Below, one piece after another: positions 24,375-31,354 of a DNA stretch of 33,431 nucleotides. The DNA comes from Clostridiales bacterium. GTDB lineage: Bacteria > Bacillota > Clostridia > Oscillospirales > Butyricicoccaceae. A model generated the notes under the pieces. The model did not search any database and was not told the DNA's origin. It was given only the letters and a program-made list of their open reading frames with translations. The DNA lies in assembly GCA_019421385.1 (NCBI GenBank), contig JAHZFK010000029.1, forward strand, positions 1 through 33,431, written 5' to 3'. Numbering within the stretch: position 1 is the first letter of the stretch; the number at the start of each line of letters is the position of its first letter. The translations under genes and the position numbers were made by a program.

Positions 24375-24751
24375 TGGCGGAGAATGGATGGGGAAGGGGC
24401 AGCGGCACAGTGCAGAAAAATCCCCTGGGGGAATGGAAGGAACGTATCACTATCCAGAAAAGCACCTTGGGAAATGACAGTGCCGGGAACCATGTGCTTT
24501 CTTGGGAGGATTACTATACTTGTTCCGCCTATGTGAATAACCTGTCCGGGAAAGAGTATTGGGAAGCGGCGCAGGTAAACGCACAGAAGGACATTTATTT
24601 TATCATCCGGTACTGTTCTGAGGTATCCGCCATGGACACGGAGCATTACCGGATTCTGTTCCGGGGACAGGTTTATAACATCACGTTCCTGGATAATGTG
24701 AAATACCAGAATAAGACGTTAAAAATCAGGGCTTCCCTGGCAAAGAGGTGA
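24374..24751 (+). CDS. Phage head closure / head-tail adaptor protein
   Basis: A 125-residue protein starting at ATG 24374, overlapping the connector stop. It is a beta-rich protein with NPLGEWKERITIQKST, EYWEAAQVNAQKDIYFIIRY and HYRILFRGQVYNITFLDNVK, the pattern of the phage head-tail joining family (SPP1 gp16/HK97 gp7-like), which plugs the portal after packaging. Position between connector and the gp10-like gene agrees. Confidence 0.82.
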   Translation: MAENGWGRGSGTVQKNPLGEWKERITIQKSTLGNDSAGNHVLSWEDYYTCSAYVNNLSGKEYWEAAQVNAQKDIYFIIRYCSEVSAMDTEHYRILFRGQVYNITFLDNVKYQNKTLKIRASLAKR

Positions 24752-24755
24752 CGGA

Positions 24756-25139
24756 ATGGCAGACCGGAGGGTAACGGTGGATGAGATGGCGGATGCCATT
24801 ATGGACGGGCTTCTGGAATACGCAGAGCTTGCCACGGATGTGATGAAGGACTGTGTGAAGAAGGCCGGGAACACGGTAAAGAAAGAGACGCAGGCAAATG
24901 CCCCGGTGAAGACCGGGCGGTATAAGAAGAGTTGGGCGGTGAAGCGGCAGAAGGAGACCAGCAATGCGCTGGAGGTGGTGGTACACAGCAAAAACCGTTA
25001 CCAGCTCACCCACCTTCTGGAGAAAGGACATGCGAAGCGCGGGGGCGGCAGGGTAAGGGCAATCCCGCATATCGCCCCGGCGGAAGAAAAAGGCATCCGG
25101 GAACTGGAAGAAGGCATTAAGAGGGGGCTTTCCAAATGA
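24756..25139 (+). CDS. HK97 gp10-like tail-component protein
   Basis: A 127-residue protein beginning at ATG 24756 just after the head closure gene. VKKETQANAPVKTGRYKKSW followed by HLLEKGHAKRGGGRVRAIPH is diagnostic of the HK97 gp10 family, in which the NAPVKTG...HLLEKGH motifs are conserved. It is a neck or tail-completion protein. It ends with ATGA shared with the next gene (25136). Confidence 0.88.
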   Translation: MADRRVTVDEMADAIMDGLLEYAELATDVMKDCVKKAGNTVKKETQANAPVKTGRYKKSWAVKRQKETSNALEVVVHSKNRYQLTHLLEKGHAKRGGGRVRAIPHIAPAEEKGIRELEEGIKRGLSK

Positions 25140-25453
25140 GCCATGAAGAAGTATTGAAGATGATAGAGGAAACGGGGTTGCCCTCTGCTTATGACCATTT
25201 CGTGGAAGGGGAAGCGCCGGAACCGCCGTTCCTTGTATTTTTATATCCCAGGGCGGACAACTTTGCGGCGGACGGGATTGCGTATTTCAAGATTAACCAG
25301 CTTGACATAGAGCTTTACACGGACCTGAAACAGCCGGAACTGGAAGAGGCCATAGAAGCGGTTCTGCTAAAGTATGGCATCTTTTACGGCAAGAGCGAGG
25401 TGTGGATTGAATCGGAAAAGCTCTATGAGGTGCTGTATGAGATGGAGGTTTGA
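25136..25453 (+). CDS. Phage tail completion / terminator-like protein
   Basis: A 105-residue acidic protein (MSHEEVLKMIEETGLPSAYD, then PPFLVFLYPRADNFAADGIA) coupled to the previous gene by a four-base overlap. The position between gp10-like protein and major tail protein, the small size and the FKINQLDIELYTDLKQPELE strand pattern are those of tail terminator or completion proteins, which cap the tail tube and join it to the head. Family membership is inferred mainly from gene order. Confidence 0.7.
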   Translation: MSHEEVLKMIEETGLPSAYDHFVEGEAPEPPFLVFLYPRADNFAADGIAYFKINQLDIELYTDLKQPELEEAIEAVLLKYGIFYGKSEVWIESEKLYEVLYEMEV

Positions 25454-25455
25454 CT

Positions 25456-26046
25456 ATGAATAATAAAGTGAAGTTTAATATCTGCAACTGCCATTACGCA
25501 TTGCAGAAGCTGTCGGAGGCTGGGGAGATCACCTTTGATACCCCGGTGGCGATGCCCGGCGCGGTGTCTTTGGCACTGGACCCCAACGGGGAGCCGGAAT
25601 CCTTTTATGCGGACGGTATTGAGTATTATATCATTGCCAACAACATGGGTTATGACGGTGATCTGGAACTGGCGCTGATCCCGGAGAGTTTCCGGACGGA
25701 TGTGCTGAAAGAGGAAGCGGATACCAATGAGGTGCTGGTGGAGAATGCCAATTCGGAGACGGCGGCTTTTGCCCTGCTGTTTGAGTTTGACGGGGATATC
25801 CGGAAGATCCGGCATGTGCTGTATAACTGTTCCGCCAGCCGCCCGAAGATCGAAGGCAAGACCAATGAAGAGAGCCGGGAGGTGCAGACGGAAACGTTGA
25901 CCGTCAAGGCAAGGCCGCTGGCAAACGGTTATGTGAAGGCAAAGACCGGAAATAAAACAGCGGCGGAAACGTATGCGGGCTGGTACCAGTCTGTGTATTT
26001 GCCGACACCAAAAACGGAATCATCACCGGAAGAAGGACAGGGCTAA
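25456..26046 (+). CDS. Major tail tube protein
   Basis: A 196-residue protein. ATG 25456 is preferred, with GGAGG at 25444-25448; a TTG two codons upstream is possible. The N-terminus KVKFNICNCHYALQKLSEAG, then FDTPVAMPGAVSLALDPNGE and YYIIANNMGYDGDLELALIP is the phi13-type major tail protein pattern: a beta-barrel subunit that stacks into hexameric rings. It is followed after 19 bases by the tail chaperone, as is standard in siphovirus tail modules. Confidence 0.88.
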   Translation: MNNKVKFNICNCHYALQKLSEAGEITFDTPVAMPGAVSLALDPNGEPESFYADGIEYYIIANNMGYDGDLELALIPESFRTDVLKEEADTNEVLVENANSETAAFALLFEFDGDIRKIRHVLYNCSASRPKIEGKTNEESREVQTETLTVKARPLANGYVKAKTGNKTAAETYAGWYQSVYLPTPKTESSPEEGQG

Positions 26047-26062
26047 AGGAGGCTGAAAGGAA

Positions 26063-26440
26063 ATGAGCATTGTTAAGAAGATCGAGATTGACGGGCAGGA
26101 TGTCTTGTTTAAGGCATCCGCAGCCATTCCCCGGATTTACCGTTTGAAGTTCCAGCGGGATATTTACAAGGATTTGCGGATTCTGGAGAAGAGCATCGGG
26201 GAAGGGGATGAGGAACATTCCAAGCTGGATTTGTTTTCTTTGGAAATGTTTGAGAATATCGCTTACACCATGGCGAAACACGCAGACCCGAAGATTCCGG
26301 ATGATGTGGAGGAATGGCTGGATTCTTTCAATACGTTCTCCATTTATCAGGTGCTGCCGGAGCTTATTAAGCTGTGGGGATTGAATGTACAGACGGATGT
26401 GGAGACTAAAAAAAACTCCGTCCTACAGAGCGTGAAATGA
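26063..26440 (+). CDS. Tail assembly chaperone (G protein)
   Basis: A 125-residue protein, ATG 26063 behind AAAGGAGG. EIDGQDVLFKASAAIPRIYR, LKFQRDIYKDLRI, FENIAYTMAKHADPKIPDDV and WLDSFNTFSIYQVLPELIKL fit the chaperone that coats the tape measure protein while the tail assembles. Near its 3' end is a canonical A-AAA-AAC slippery heptamer (26410-26416), where ribosomes slip by -1 to make the longer G-T product typical of siphoviruses. The extension frame downstream is damaged (see the separate entry). Zero-frame translation ends at TGA 26438-26440. Confidence 0.85.
   Translation: MSIVKKIEIDGQDVLFKASAAIPRIYRLKFQRDIYKDLRILEKSIGEGDEEHSKLDLFSLEMFENIAYTMAKHADPKIPDDVEEWLDSFNTFSIYQVLPELIKLWGLNVQTDVETKKNSVLQSVK
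26410..26416 (+). other. Programmed -1 frameshift slippery site (A-AAA-AAC)
   Basis: Read in the chaperone frame, codons AAA (26411-26413) and AAC (26414-26416) preceded by A form X-XXY-YYZ. A -1 slip continues CTC CGT CCT ACA GAG CGT GAA ATG ACA ACG, joining the chaperone to the TTPLFLLRCVQLGISMADM extension. Confidence 0.75.
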
Positions 26441-26599
26441 CAACGCCATTGTTCCTGCTTAGGTGTGTGCAGCTTGGGATTTCTATGGCGGATATGGAAC
26501 TTTTGTCTATCGGTAATCAATGATATGTATAGTGAGAGCAGGAATGATGAATGGAAATACTGCCAGATTGCTACACAGGAGGACATGGACCGCTGGTGA
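26417..26599 (+). pseudogene. Tail chaperone frameshift extension (T domain), broken by a small indel
   Basis: In the -1 frame the extension reads RPTEREMTTPLFLLRCVQLG, ISMADMELLSIG and then stops at TGA 26521-26523. The rest of the usual extension, NDMYSESRNDEWKYCQIATQ, EDMDRW, continues in another frame from 26519 to TGA 26597-26599. A loss of about two bases (or gain of one) near 26,515 therefore separates them. The G-T fusion would lack its last ~26 residues, which likely impairs recruitment of tail tube subunits. Confidence 0.7.
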
Positions 26600-26642
26600 G
26601 AGATACTTTATAGATTGTTTTTGTGAGAGGGTATATGTGGTG

Positions 26643-26668
26643 ATACGGGGCAGGGATCTGTCCCGTAT
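26643..26668 (+). terminator. Hairpin between the tail chaperone and the convergent toxin gene
   Basis: ATACGGGGCAG (26643-26653), loop GGAT, CTGTCCCGTAT (26658-26668): 11 bp with one G-U on the plus-strand RNA. A short ACTTTT run follows five bases later. It probably ends plus-strand transcripts facing the toxin gene. Confidence 0.45.
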
Positions 26669-26670
26669 GA

Positions 26671-27156
26671 TCACTTTTCGGAATTTGTTTTATTGACCAT
26701 GATATCATAGATACGGTCAATATCAGCATAAAAAAGAGAAATTCCACGTTTATGCAGGCGCAGGTTGTTCTTTAGATTATCTGCAATCAATTTTGCAGTA
26801 CCGCCATGCAGTGTTAAGGGGATTCCTTTGCTTGTATGTATATGGTCAAAGTAATCTGCGGTGGTGGGGAACGCATTTTGAATTAGGAAAGCAGCGTCCC
26901 ATCCACCGCATTTTCCTAAAACAATCTTCGTACATTTTTTGTACTTTTTAAGCTGGCTGTTATAGATTTTCTGGTATTTGGCATATTTGGAACTTACAGG
27001 AACCATCCAGAAAATTTCAGGATGCCGGGTGTCCTGTATTGCAAGATAGTGGGGACGGTAGTTGCCGTCTTCTTTATTGGACATCAAGGTGCTGTCCTGT
27101 ATTTCTTCAAAAAAGGCATCTTTTATGTGATAGTAAAATCCGGATTGTATTTTCAT
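26671..27156 (-). CDS. Type III toxin, CptN-like endoribonuclease
   Basis: The start is ATG 27154-27156 (MKIQSGFYYHIKDAFFEEIQ) with AAGGAG 9 bases upstream on the minus strand; the longer open frame runs back through the terminator and RNA repeats and is not coding. The 161-residue product shows the ToxN/AbiQ fold pattern in its CptN-type form: NYRPHYLAIQD, FWMVPVSSKYAKYQKIY, KCTKIVLGKCGGWDAAFLIQ, NAFPTT. Such toxins are sequence-specific RNases neutralised by a repeat RNA that they cut from its own precursor. The upstream promoter, two tandem repeats and terminator (27170-27339) complete the classic type III arrangement. It lies antisense inside the phage tail operon, between chaperone and tape measure, and could act in phage exclusion or maintenance of the element. 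Confidence 0.85.
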   Translation of the reverse strand: MKIQSGFYYHIKDAFFEEIQDSTLMSNKEDGNYRPHYLAIQDTRHPEIFWMVPVSSKYAKYQKIYNSQLKKYKKCTKIVLGKCGGWDAAFLIQNAFPTTADYFDHIHTSKGIPLTLHGGTAKLIADNLKNNLRLHKRGISLFYADIDRIYDIMVNKTNSEK

Positions 27157-27169
27157 AAATCTCCTTAAT

Positions 27170-27196
27170 AAAAATCCCCACCACGAAGGTGGGGAT
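27170..27196 (-). terminator. Intrinsic terminator between antitoxin RNA and toxin gene
   Basis: On the minus strand ATCCCCACC, loop TTCGT, GGTGGGGAT, then TTTTT: a 9-bp GC-rich stem with T-run. Its position between repeats and toxin is the attenuating terminator of type III systems. Confidence 0.9.
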
Positions 27197-27304
27197 AAGA
27201 TGTTCACACCGAATAATTTATAATCGCACCATCGGTAAGCGAAAACATTTAACGCACTGAATAATTTATACCCCGCACCATCAGTAAGCGGCAACATTTT
27301 CTGT
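27170..27304 (-). ncRNA. Type III antitoxin RNA (CptI-like tandem repeats)
   Basis: Downstream of the minus-strand promoter lie two 48-nt tandem repeats: about 27252-27299 (first transcribed) and 27204-27251. They share GCTTAC-GATGGTGCG and TATAAATTATTC-GTG blocks with about 75-80% identity. The array ends at the intrinsic terminator 27174-27196 just before the toxin ribosome binding site. In known systems each repeat folds into a pseudoknot that binds and inhibits one toxin molecule, and leaky termination keeps toxin low relative to RNA. The number of repeats (two) is what is visible here. Confidence 0.85.
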
Positions 27305-27310
27305 ACCTTT

Positions 27311-27339
27311 ATTATATGCAATATCCAGGAAAAGTACAA
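27311..27339 (-). promoter_or_regulatory. Promoter of the type III toxin-antitoxin locus
   Basis: On the minus strand TTGTAC (27334-27339), exactly 17 bases, TATAAT (27311-27316). The predicted start near 27,304 sits right before the first antitoxin repeat. Confidence 0.85.
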
Positions 27340-27395
27340 TAGGAATTTTGTTAAAAATTGATGAAAAAAATATTGGAGGTTGGGCTGTTACATAG

Positions 27396-27424
27396 GCACT
27401 TGTCATAGCGGCAGGTGCTTTTTT
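27396..27424 (+). terminator. First of two tandem intrinsic terminators upstream of the tape measure gene
   Basis: GCACTTG (27396-27402) pairs with CAGGTGC (27412-27418), 7 bp with one G-U, followed by TTTTTT (27419-27424). Confidence 0.6.
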
Positions 27425-27436
27425 CATGTTGTATGG

Positions 27437-27459
27437 GAGCCAGTGATGGCTCTTTTTTT
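27437..27459 (+). terminator. Second tandem intrinsic terminator upstream of the tape measure gene
   Basis: GAGCCA, loop GTGA, TGGCTC (27437-27452), then seven T residues (27453-27459). It ends 24 bases before the tape measure start, an odd place for termination within a late operon. Confidence 0.65.
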
Positions 27460-27483
27460 CGTGGGAGAAAGGCAGGTGGGAGC

Positions 27484-30066
27484 GTGGCGTCCAGAATCCA
27501 GGGCATTACAGTTGAGATCGGCGGGGATACTACGAAACTCTCAACTGCCCTTTCAAAAGTCAATAAGGAAATCCGGGATACGCAGAGCCAGCTTAAAGAT
27601 GTGAACAAGCTCTTAAAGCTGGACCCCGGCAACACAGACCTGATGGCGCAGAAACAGAAGTTGCTGACACAGGCAATCAGCGAGACGAAAGAAAAGCTGG
27701 ATGCCTTGAAGCTGGCAGGTCAACAGGCGAACGAGGCGTTGGCAAAAGGGGAGATCAGTCAGAGCCAGTATGATGCGCTCCAGAGGGAAATTGTGGAGAC
27801 AGAGAAGGCTTTGGAGGAACTGGTAAAGCAGGCGGATAAATCTGCGGTGGCGCTGCAGAAGATCGGGGCAATGGCTATGGCCGGATGGAAAACCGGGGAT
27901 ATGCTGGACGGCATTGAGGGGATCATGAACCTTGCCGCTGCTTCCGGAGAGGATTTGGCAACCACTTCCGATATCGTGACGGATGCCCTGACCGCCCTTG
28001 GGCTGTCGGCAAAGGATTCCGGGCATTTTGCGGATATCCTTGCGGCGGCAAGCAGCAATGCGAACACGAATGTTTCCATGATGGGCGAGACGTTTAAGTA
28101 TTGCGCGCCAATTGCCGGGGCACTGGGATTCACGGCGGAAGATACGGCGGAAGCAATCGGCCTGATGGCGAATGCAGGTATCAAGTCTTCTCAGGCTGGT
28201 ACTGCCATGCGTACCATGCTGACCAGCCTGACCGGGGAAGTAACTTTTGTGGGGGATGCTTTTGGGGAGTTGACGGTCCAGACCACGAACACGGACGGAA
28301 GCATGAGAAGTCTTGGGGAGATCCTTGCGGATTGCCGGGTGGCATTTTCACAGATGTCCGAATCGGAGCAGGCGGCCAATGCGGAGGCGTTGGTTGGTAA
28401 GAATGCCATGTCTGGTTTTCTGGCGGTGATGAACGCAGCCCCTGCTGACATTGAGAAGATAAACAACGCCATCAATAACTGTGACGGAACGGCGGAAAAG
28501 ATGGCGGAGACCATGCAGGACAATCTGGCAGGGCAGCTTACCATCTTAAAAAGCCAGTTGGAGGAGCTTGCTATTTCCATCGGGGAAATCCTGATGCCTT
28601 CCATCCGGCAGATCGTGTCATGGATTCAGGGACTGGTTGATTGGCTGAACGGGCTGAATGAAGGTACGAAGAAGATCATTGTCACCATTGCTTTGGTGGT
28701 GGCTGCCATTGCCCCGGTGCTGATTGTGATCGGTAAGGTGGTAGGGGCTATTGGCACAATCATGACAGTGATTCCGCAGATTGCGGGAGCTATTTCCGGT
28801 GTGGTTGGTTTTGTGTCCGGCACGGTAATCCCGGCGATTACGGCGGTGGTGGCGGCTATCGGATGGGTGCCGATTGCCATTGCAGCGGTGATCGCCATTA
28901 TCATACTGTTATGGAATAAATGTGAGTGGTTCCGGGAAGCGGTCACTGCGGTATGGGAGGCAATTAAGTCAGCCACGATTGCGGCATGGACTGCCATTGG
29001 AACCTTTTTGACAAATCTGTGGAGTGGGATTGTGGAGACAGGGAAGACAGTCTTTCAAGGGCTTTCTTCTTTTTTTACTGCCTGCTGGCAGGGAATACAA
29101 AATATGTTTACCACAGTCCTGACTGCCATTTCTGCCTTTTTCAGTACCGTCTGGAATGCAATCCAGACTACAGTGGTGACTGTTAATACGGCAATCCAGA
29201 CATTCCTGACTACGGCATGGACAGCAATTAAAACAGTCATTACCACGATTTTGACAGCCATCCAGACGGTATTTTCTACAGTATGGAATGCGATAAAAGC
29301 AGTTGTGACAGCGGTGGTGTCTGCCATCCAGAATTTTATCACTACTGCATGGAATACGATAAAATCTGTTGTGACTACGGTGATGAATGTTATCCGCTCT
29401 GTGGTGTCCAGTGTCTGGAATAATGTAAAAGCCGTGACTTCTTCCGTGCTGAATGCGGTAAAGTCAGCGGTTTCCACGGTATTTAACAGCGTGGTTTCCA
29501 GCATCCGGACGGCCATGGGGAATGTGTACAGCACGATTGTTTCCGGTTTTAATCGGGCAGTCAGCTTTATTACCGGGTTGGCGTCCAGTGCTTTCCGGTG
29601 GGGAGCGGACCTGATAAATGGGATTGTAAACGGCATCCGGAGTTGTATTGGAAATGTGGTCAGCGCGGTGTCGGACGTGGCAAACGCTATCCGTTCCCAT
29701 CTGCATTTCTCCGTGCCGGATGAAGGGCCGCTGACTGATTATGAGAGCTGGATGCCGGACTTTATGAAAGGGCTGGCACGGGGCATTGAGAAGAGTAAAG
29801 GCATGGTAAAACAGGCAGTGGAAGGCGTGGCTGCGGATATGGTCATCAGCCCGAAGGTGTCTGCAATGGAAACGGCACAGATGCAGGTTTCTTCCATGGA
29901 TTCCATCCGGCAGATGGTAAGCGGCATCCAGGAGATGTTTGCAGGGATGCAAGAGACGGATAATATGGGAACTATCTGTATTCCGGTGTATATCGGCGGT
30001 ACCTTATTGGATGAAGTGGTGGTAAACGCACAGGCAAGGCAGAATCTGAGGTCAGGAGGGAGATAG
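27484..30066 (+). CDS. Phage tail tape measure protein
   Basis: The start is taken as GTG 27484 (VASRIQGITVEIGGDTTKLS) because AGGTGGGAG lies just upstream and family members begin at this motif; the open frame reaches back to 27415. The 860-residue product has an N-terminal coiled coil (about 10-130), the PhageMin_Tail core (ATTSDIVTDALTALGLSAKD, then FKYCAPIAGALGFTAEDTAE, and MRTMLTSLTG), hydrophobic transmembrane-like stretches (about 400-500) and a Trp-punctuated repeat region (about 510-690) with units such as FSTVWNAIQTTVVTV and FLTTAWTAIKTVI spaced about 22 residues. The C-terminus has HLHFSVPDEGPLTDYESWMP. It sets tail length and may form the DNA-injection channel. The gene itself is intact. 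Confidence 0.93.
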   Translation: MASRIQGITVEIGGDTTKLSTALSKVNKEIRDTQSQLKDVNKLLKLDPGNTDLMAQKQKLLTQAISETKEKLDALKLAGQQANEALAKGEISQSQYDALQREIVETEKALEELVKQADKSAVALQKIGAMAMAGWKTGDMLDGIEGIMNLAAASGEDLATTSDIVTDALTALGLSAKDSGHFADILAAASSNANTNVSMMGETFKYCAPIAGALGFTAEDTAEAIGLMANAGIKSSQAGTAMRTMLTSLTGEVTFVGDAFGELTVQTTNTDGSMRSLGEILADCRVAFSQMSESEQAANAEALVGKNAMSGFLAVMNAAPADIEKINNAINNCDGTAEKMAETMQDNLAGQLTILKSQLEELAISIGEILMPSIRQIVSWIQGLVDWLNGLNEGTKKIIVTIALVVAAIAPVLIVIGKVVGAIGTIMTVIPQIAGAISGVVGFVSGTVIPAITAVVAAIGWVPIAIAAVIAIIILLWNKCEWFREAVTAVWEAIKSATIAAWTAIGTFLTNLWSGIVETGKTVFQGLSSFFTACWQGIQNMFTTVLTAISAFFSTVWNAIQTTVVTVNTAIQTFLTTAWTAIKTVITTILTAIQTVFSTVWNAIKAVVTAVVSAIQNFITTAWNTIKSVVTTVMNVIRSVVSSVWNNVKAVTSSVLNAVKSAVSTVFNSVVSSIRTAMGNVYSTIVSGFNRAVSFITGLASSAFRWGADLINGIVNGIRSCIGNVVSAVSDVANAIRSHLHFSVPDEGPLTDYESWMPDFMKGLARGIEKSKGMVKQAVEGVAADMVISPKVSAMETAQMQVSSMDSIRQMVSGIQEMFAGMQETDNMGTICIPVYIGGTLLDEVVVNAQARQNLRSGGR

Positions 30067-30068
30067 GG

Positions 30069-30431
30069 ATGGCATTTATACAGTATCTGACGTTTGACGG
30101 GACGCCGCTCCCCCTGCCGGATTCCTATGAAGTGCAGATGGCGGACGTGGAAGTGGATTCCGGCGGGTAGACGGAGGCCGGGACAGCGCAGAGGGATGTG
30201 GTGCGGCTTGGCGTGGTGTCCATCCCGGTCACATTTTCCGTTTCCCCAAAGTGGCTGAAACTGCTGACAGGATTTAAGCAGAAAGAGAAGATCACGGTGA
30301 AATATTTTGATACAGAAACGCTGGAGATAAAACAGGCGGAGATGTTCATTGAAGGGTATAAGGCAAGCCTTGTGAAAGACACCTCTTATAAAGGGTTGTG
30401 GAAGGTGAGTTTTACGCTGCAGGAATTTTAA
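30069..30431 (+). pseudogene. Small phage tail protein (DUF6711-like), interrupted by an amber codon
   Basis: ATG 30069 follows the tape measure stop by two bases, with GGAGGGAGA as ribosome binding site. The frame MAFIQYLTFDGTPLPLPDSY, EVQMADVEVDSGG meets TAG at 30168-30170 (codon 34) and then continues in the same frame TEAGTAQRDVVRLGVVSIPV to TAA 30429-30431, 120 codons in all. The residue replaced is probably Gln or Glu (CAG or GAG to TAG, one base). The downstream part also starts at GTG/ATG-poor sequence, so reinitiation is doubtful. This size and position, right after the tape measure, fits a tail-baseplate linker protein of the DUF6711 kind. The family name is from memory and moderate. 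No distal tail, receptor-binding or lysis genes follow, so the phage module ends here. Confidence 0.75.
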
Positions 30432-30458
30432 ATAGTAGATGATTGTTGGTAGGATGTC

Positions 30459-30467
30459 TGTTATAAT
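30459..30467 (+). promoter_or_regulatory. Extended -10 promoter upstream of the nucleoside phosphorylase-like gene
   Basis: TG-T-TATAAT (30459-30467) is an extended -10 element. No good -35 box lies at 16-18 bases; TTGTTG at 30443 is too close. It is located 35 bases upstream of the next start codon, at the right boundary of the phage segment. Confidence 0.5.
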
Positions 30468-30502
30468 GAGAGGAACAATCGGGATTTGAGGAGGTAAAAG
30501 AC

Positions 30503-31270
30503 ATGATATTGAAGAATAAGTATCCCATATGTGAATTTGATACCAGTAAAGAGCCACTTATTCAACCAGCGAATTTTTTAACTAAAAGCCTTCCGGAAAA
30601 ATGTGTTATTACTTTTTTTAGGAAAGAGCTGGATCGATTTGTTGCGGAAAACAATCTTCCTATCATCGGTTATCTTAACTCAGAAGTGTTTGACATACCT
30701 GTGTATGAATATGTATATGGTGCAGAGAGACTTTGTATTACGATGGCATTTTGTGGTGCACCGGGTGCGTCTGTAACGCTTGAAGAACTACATGCTATGG
30801 GATGTGAAAAGTTCATAATTTGTGGCGGCGCAGGGGCATTAGCAAAGGACAGTAAAGTGGGAGAAATCATTATCCCAGTATCTGCGGTTAGAGATGAGGG
30901 AACATCCTATCATTACTTAGAACCATCCCGCGAAGTTGAATGCCATAAGGAGACAGTTGAGATTGTTGTTTCGTGTTTGAAACAGATGGGGATTCCATTT
31001 ACAACAGGAAAAACATGGACAAGCGACGCCATATATAGAGAAACTCCTGATATGATTGAATTGAGACGGAACGAGGGATGTATAACTGTGGAAATGGAAG
31101 CGGCAGCTTTTTTTGCAGTGTCTCAATATTATAATATTCCGCTTGCCCAGTTATTATATGCTGGTGATGATGTGAGCGGTGAGGTGTGGGATTCTCGAAA
31201 TTGGAATATGCAAAAGAATATACGGTATAATTTAATTTCCACTGCAATTGAACTTGTGAAGAAATTGTAA
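30503..31270 (+). CDS. Nucleoside phosphorylase family protein (uridine phosphorylase-like)
   Basis: A 255-residue protein with a strong GAGGAGG before ATG 30503. The PNP/UDP family core is visible: AFCGAPGASVTLEELHAMGC (phosphate-binding glycines), FIICGGAGALAKDSKVGEII, and the nucleoside-binding ITVEMEAAAFFAVSQYYNIP with its Met-Glu-x-Glu signature. This fold cleaves nucleosides with phosphate to base and ribose-1-phosphate. The N-terminal 60 residues differ from housekeeping uridine phosphorylases, so the exact substrate is open. It is monocistronic with its own promoter and is much more AT-rich than the phage genes upstream, indicating separate origin. Related phosphorylase-fold proteins also occur as nucleotide-depleting domains in defence, but there is no partner gene here. 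Confidence 0.85.
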   Translation: MILKNKYPICEFDTSKEPLIQPANFLTKSLPEKCVITFFRKELDRFVAENNLPIIGYLNSEVFDIPVYEYVYGAERLCITMAFCGAPGASVTLEELHAMGCEKFIICGGAGALAKDSKVGEIIIPVSAVRDEGTSYHYLEPSREVECHKETVEIVVSCLKQMGIPFTTGKTWTSDAIYRETPDMIELRRNEGCITVEMEAAAFFAVSQYYNIPLAQLLYAGDDVSGEVWDSRNWNMQKNIRYNLISTAIELVKKL

Positions 31271-31306
31271 TGGGCTATGTGTTTATAAGTTTAAAGTCGA
31301 TAATTA

Positions 31307-31327
31307 AATTTCAGTTTTAGAACTGAA
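31307..31327. repeat. 21-bp palindrome-containing repeat, copy 1
   Basis: AAATTTCAGTTTTAGAACTGAA-type sequence in which TTCAGTT-TTAG-AACTGAA (31310-31327) is a perfect 7-bp inverted repeat. It recurs at 31877-31897 in the same orientation with one change, so the pair brackets the acetyltransferase gene. Confidence 0.7.
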
Positions 31328-31354
31328 CAAATCGGAATCTGGCGAGGTGAGAAA

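Noticed and set aside
27157..27339. N-terminal extension of the toxin frame upstream of ATG 27156
   Set aside because: It reads through the terminator, antitoxin repeats and promoter; the ribosome binding site supports the ATG at 27156.
30069..30431. TAG stop-codon reassignment in the phage
   Set aside because: The tape measure gene and other genes in the window end in TAG, and no suppressor tRNA is seen.
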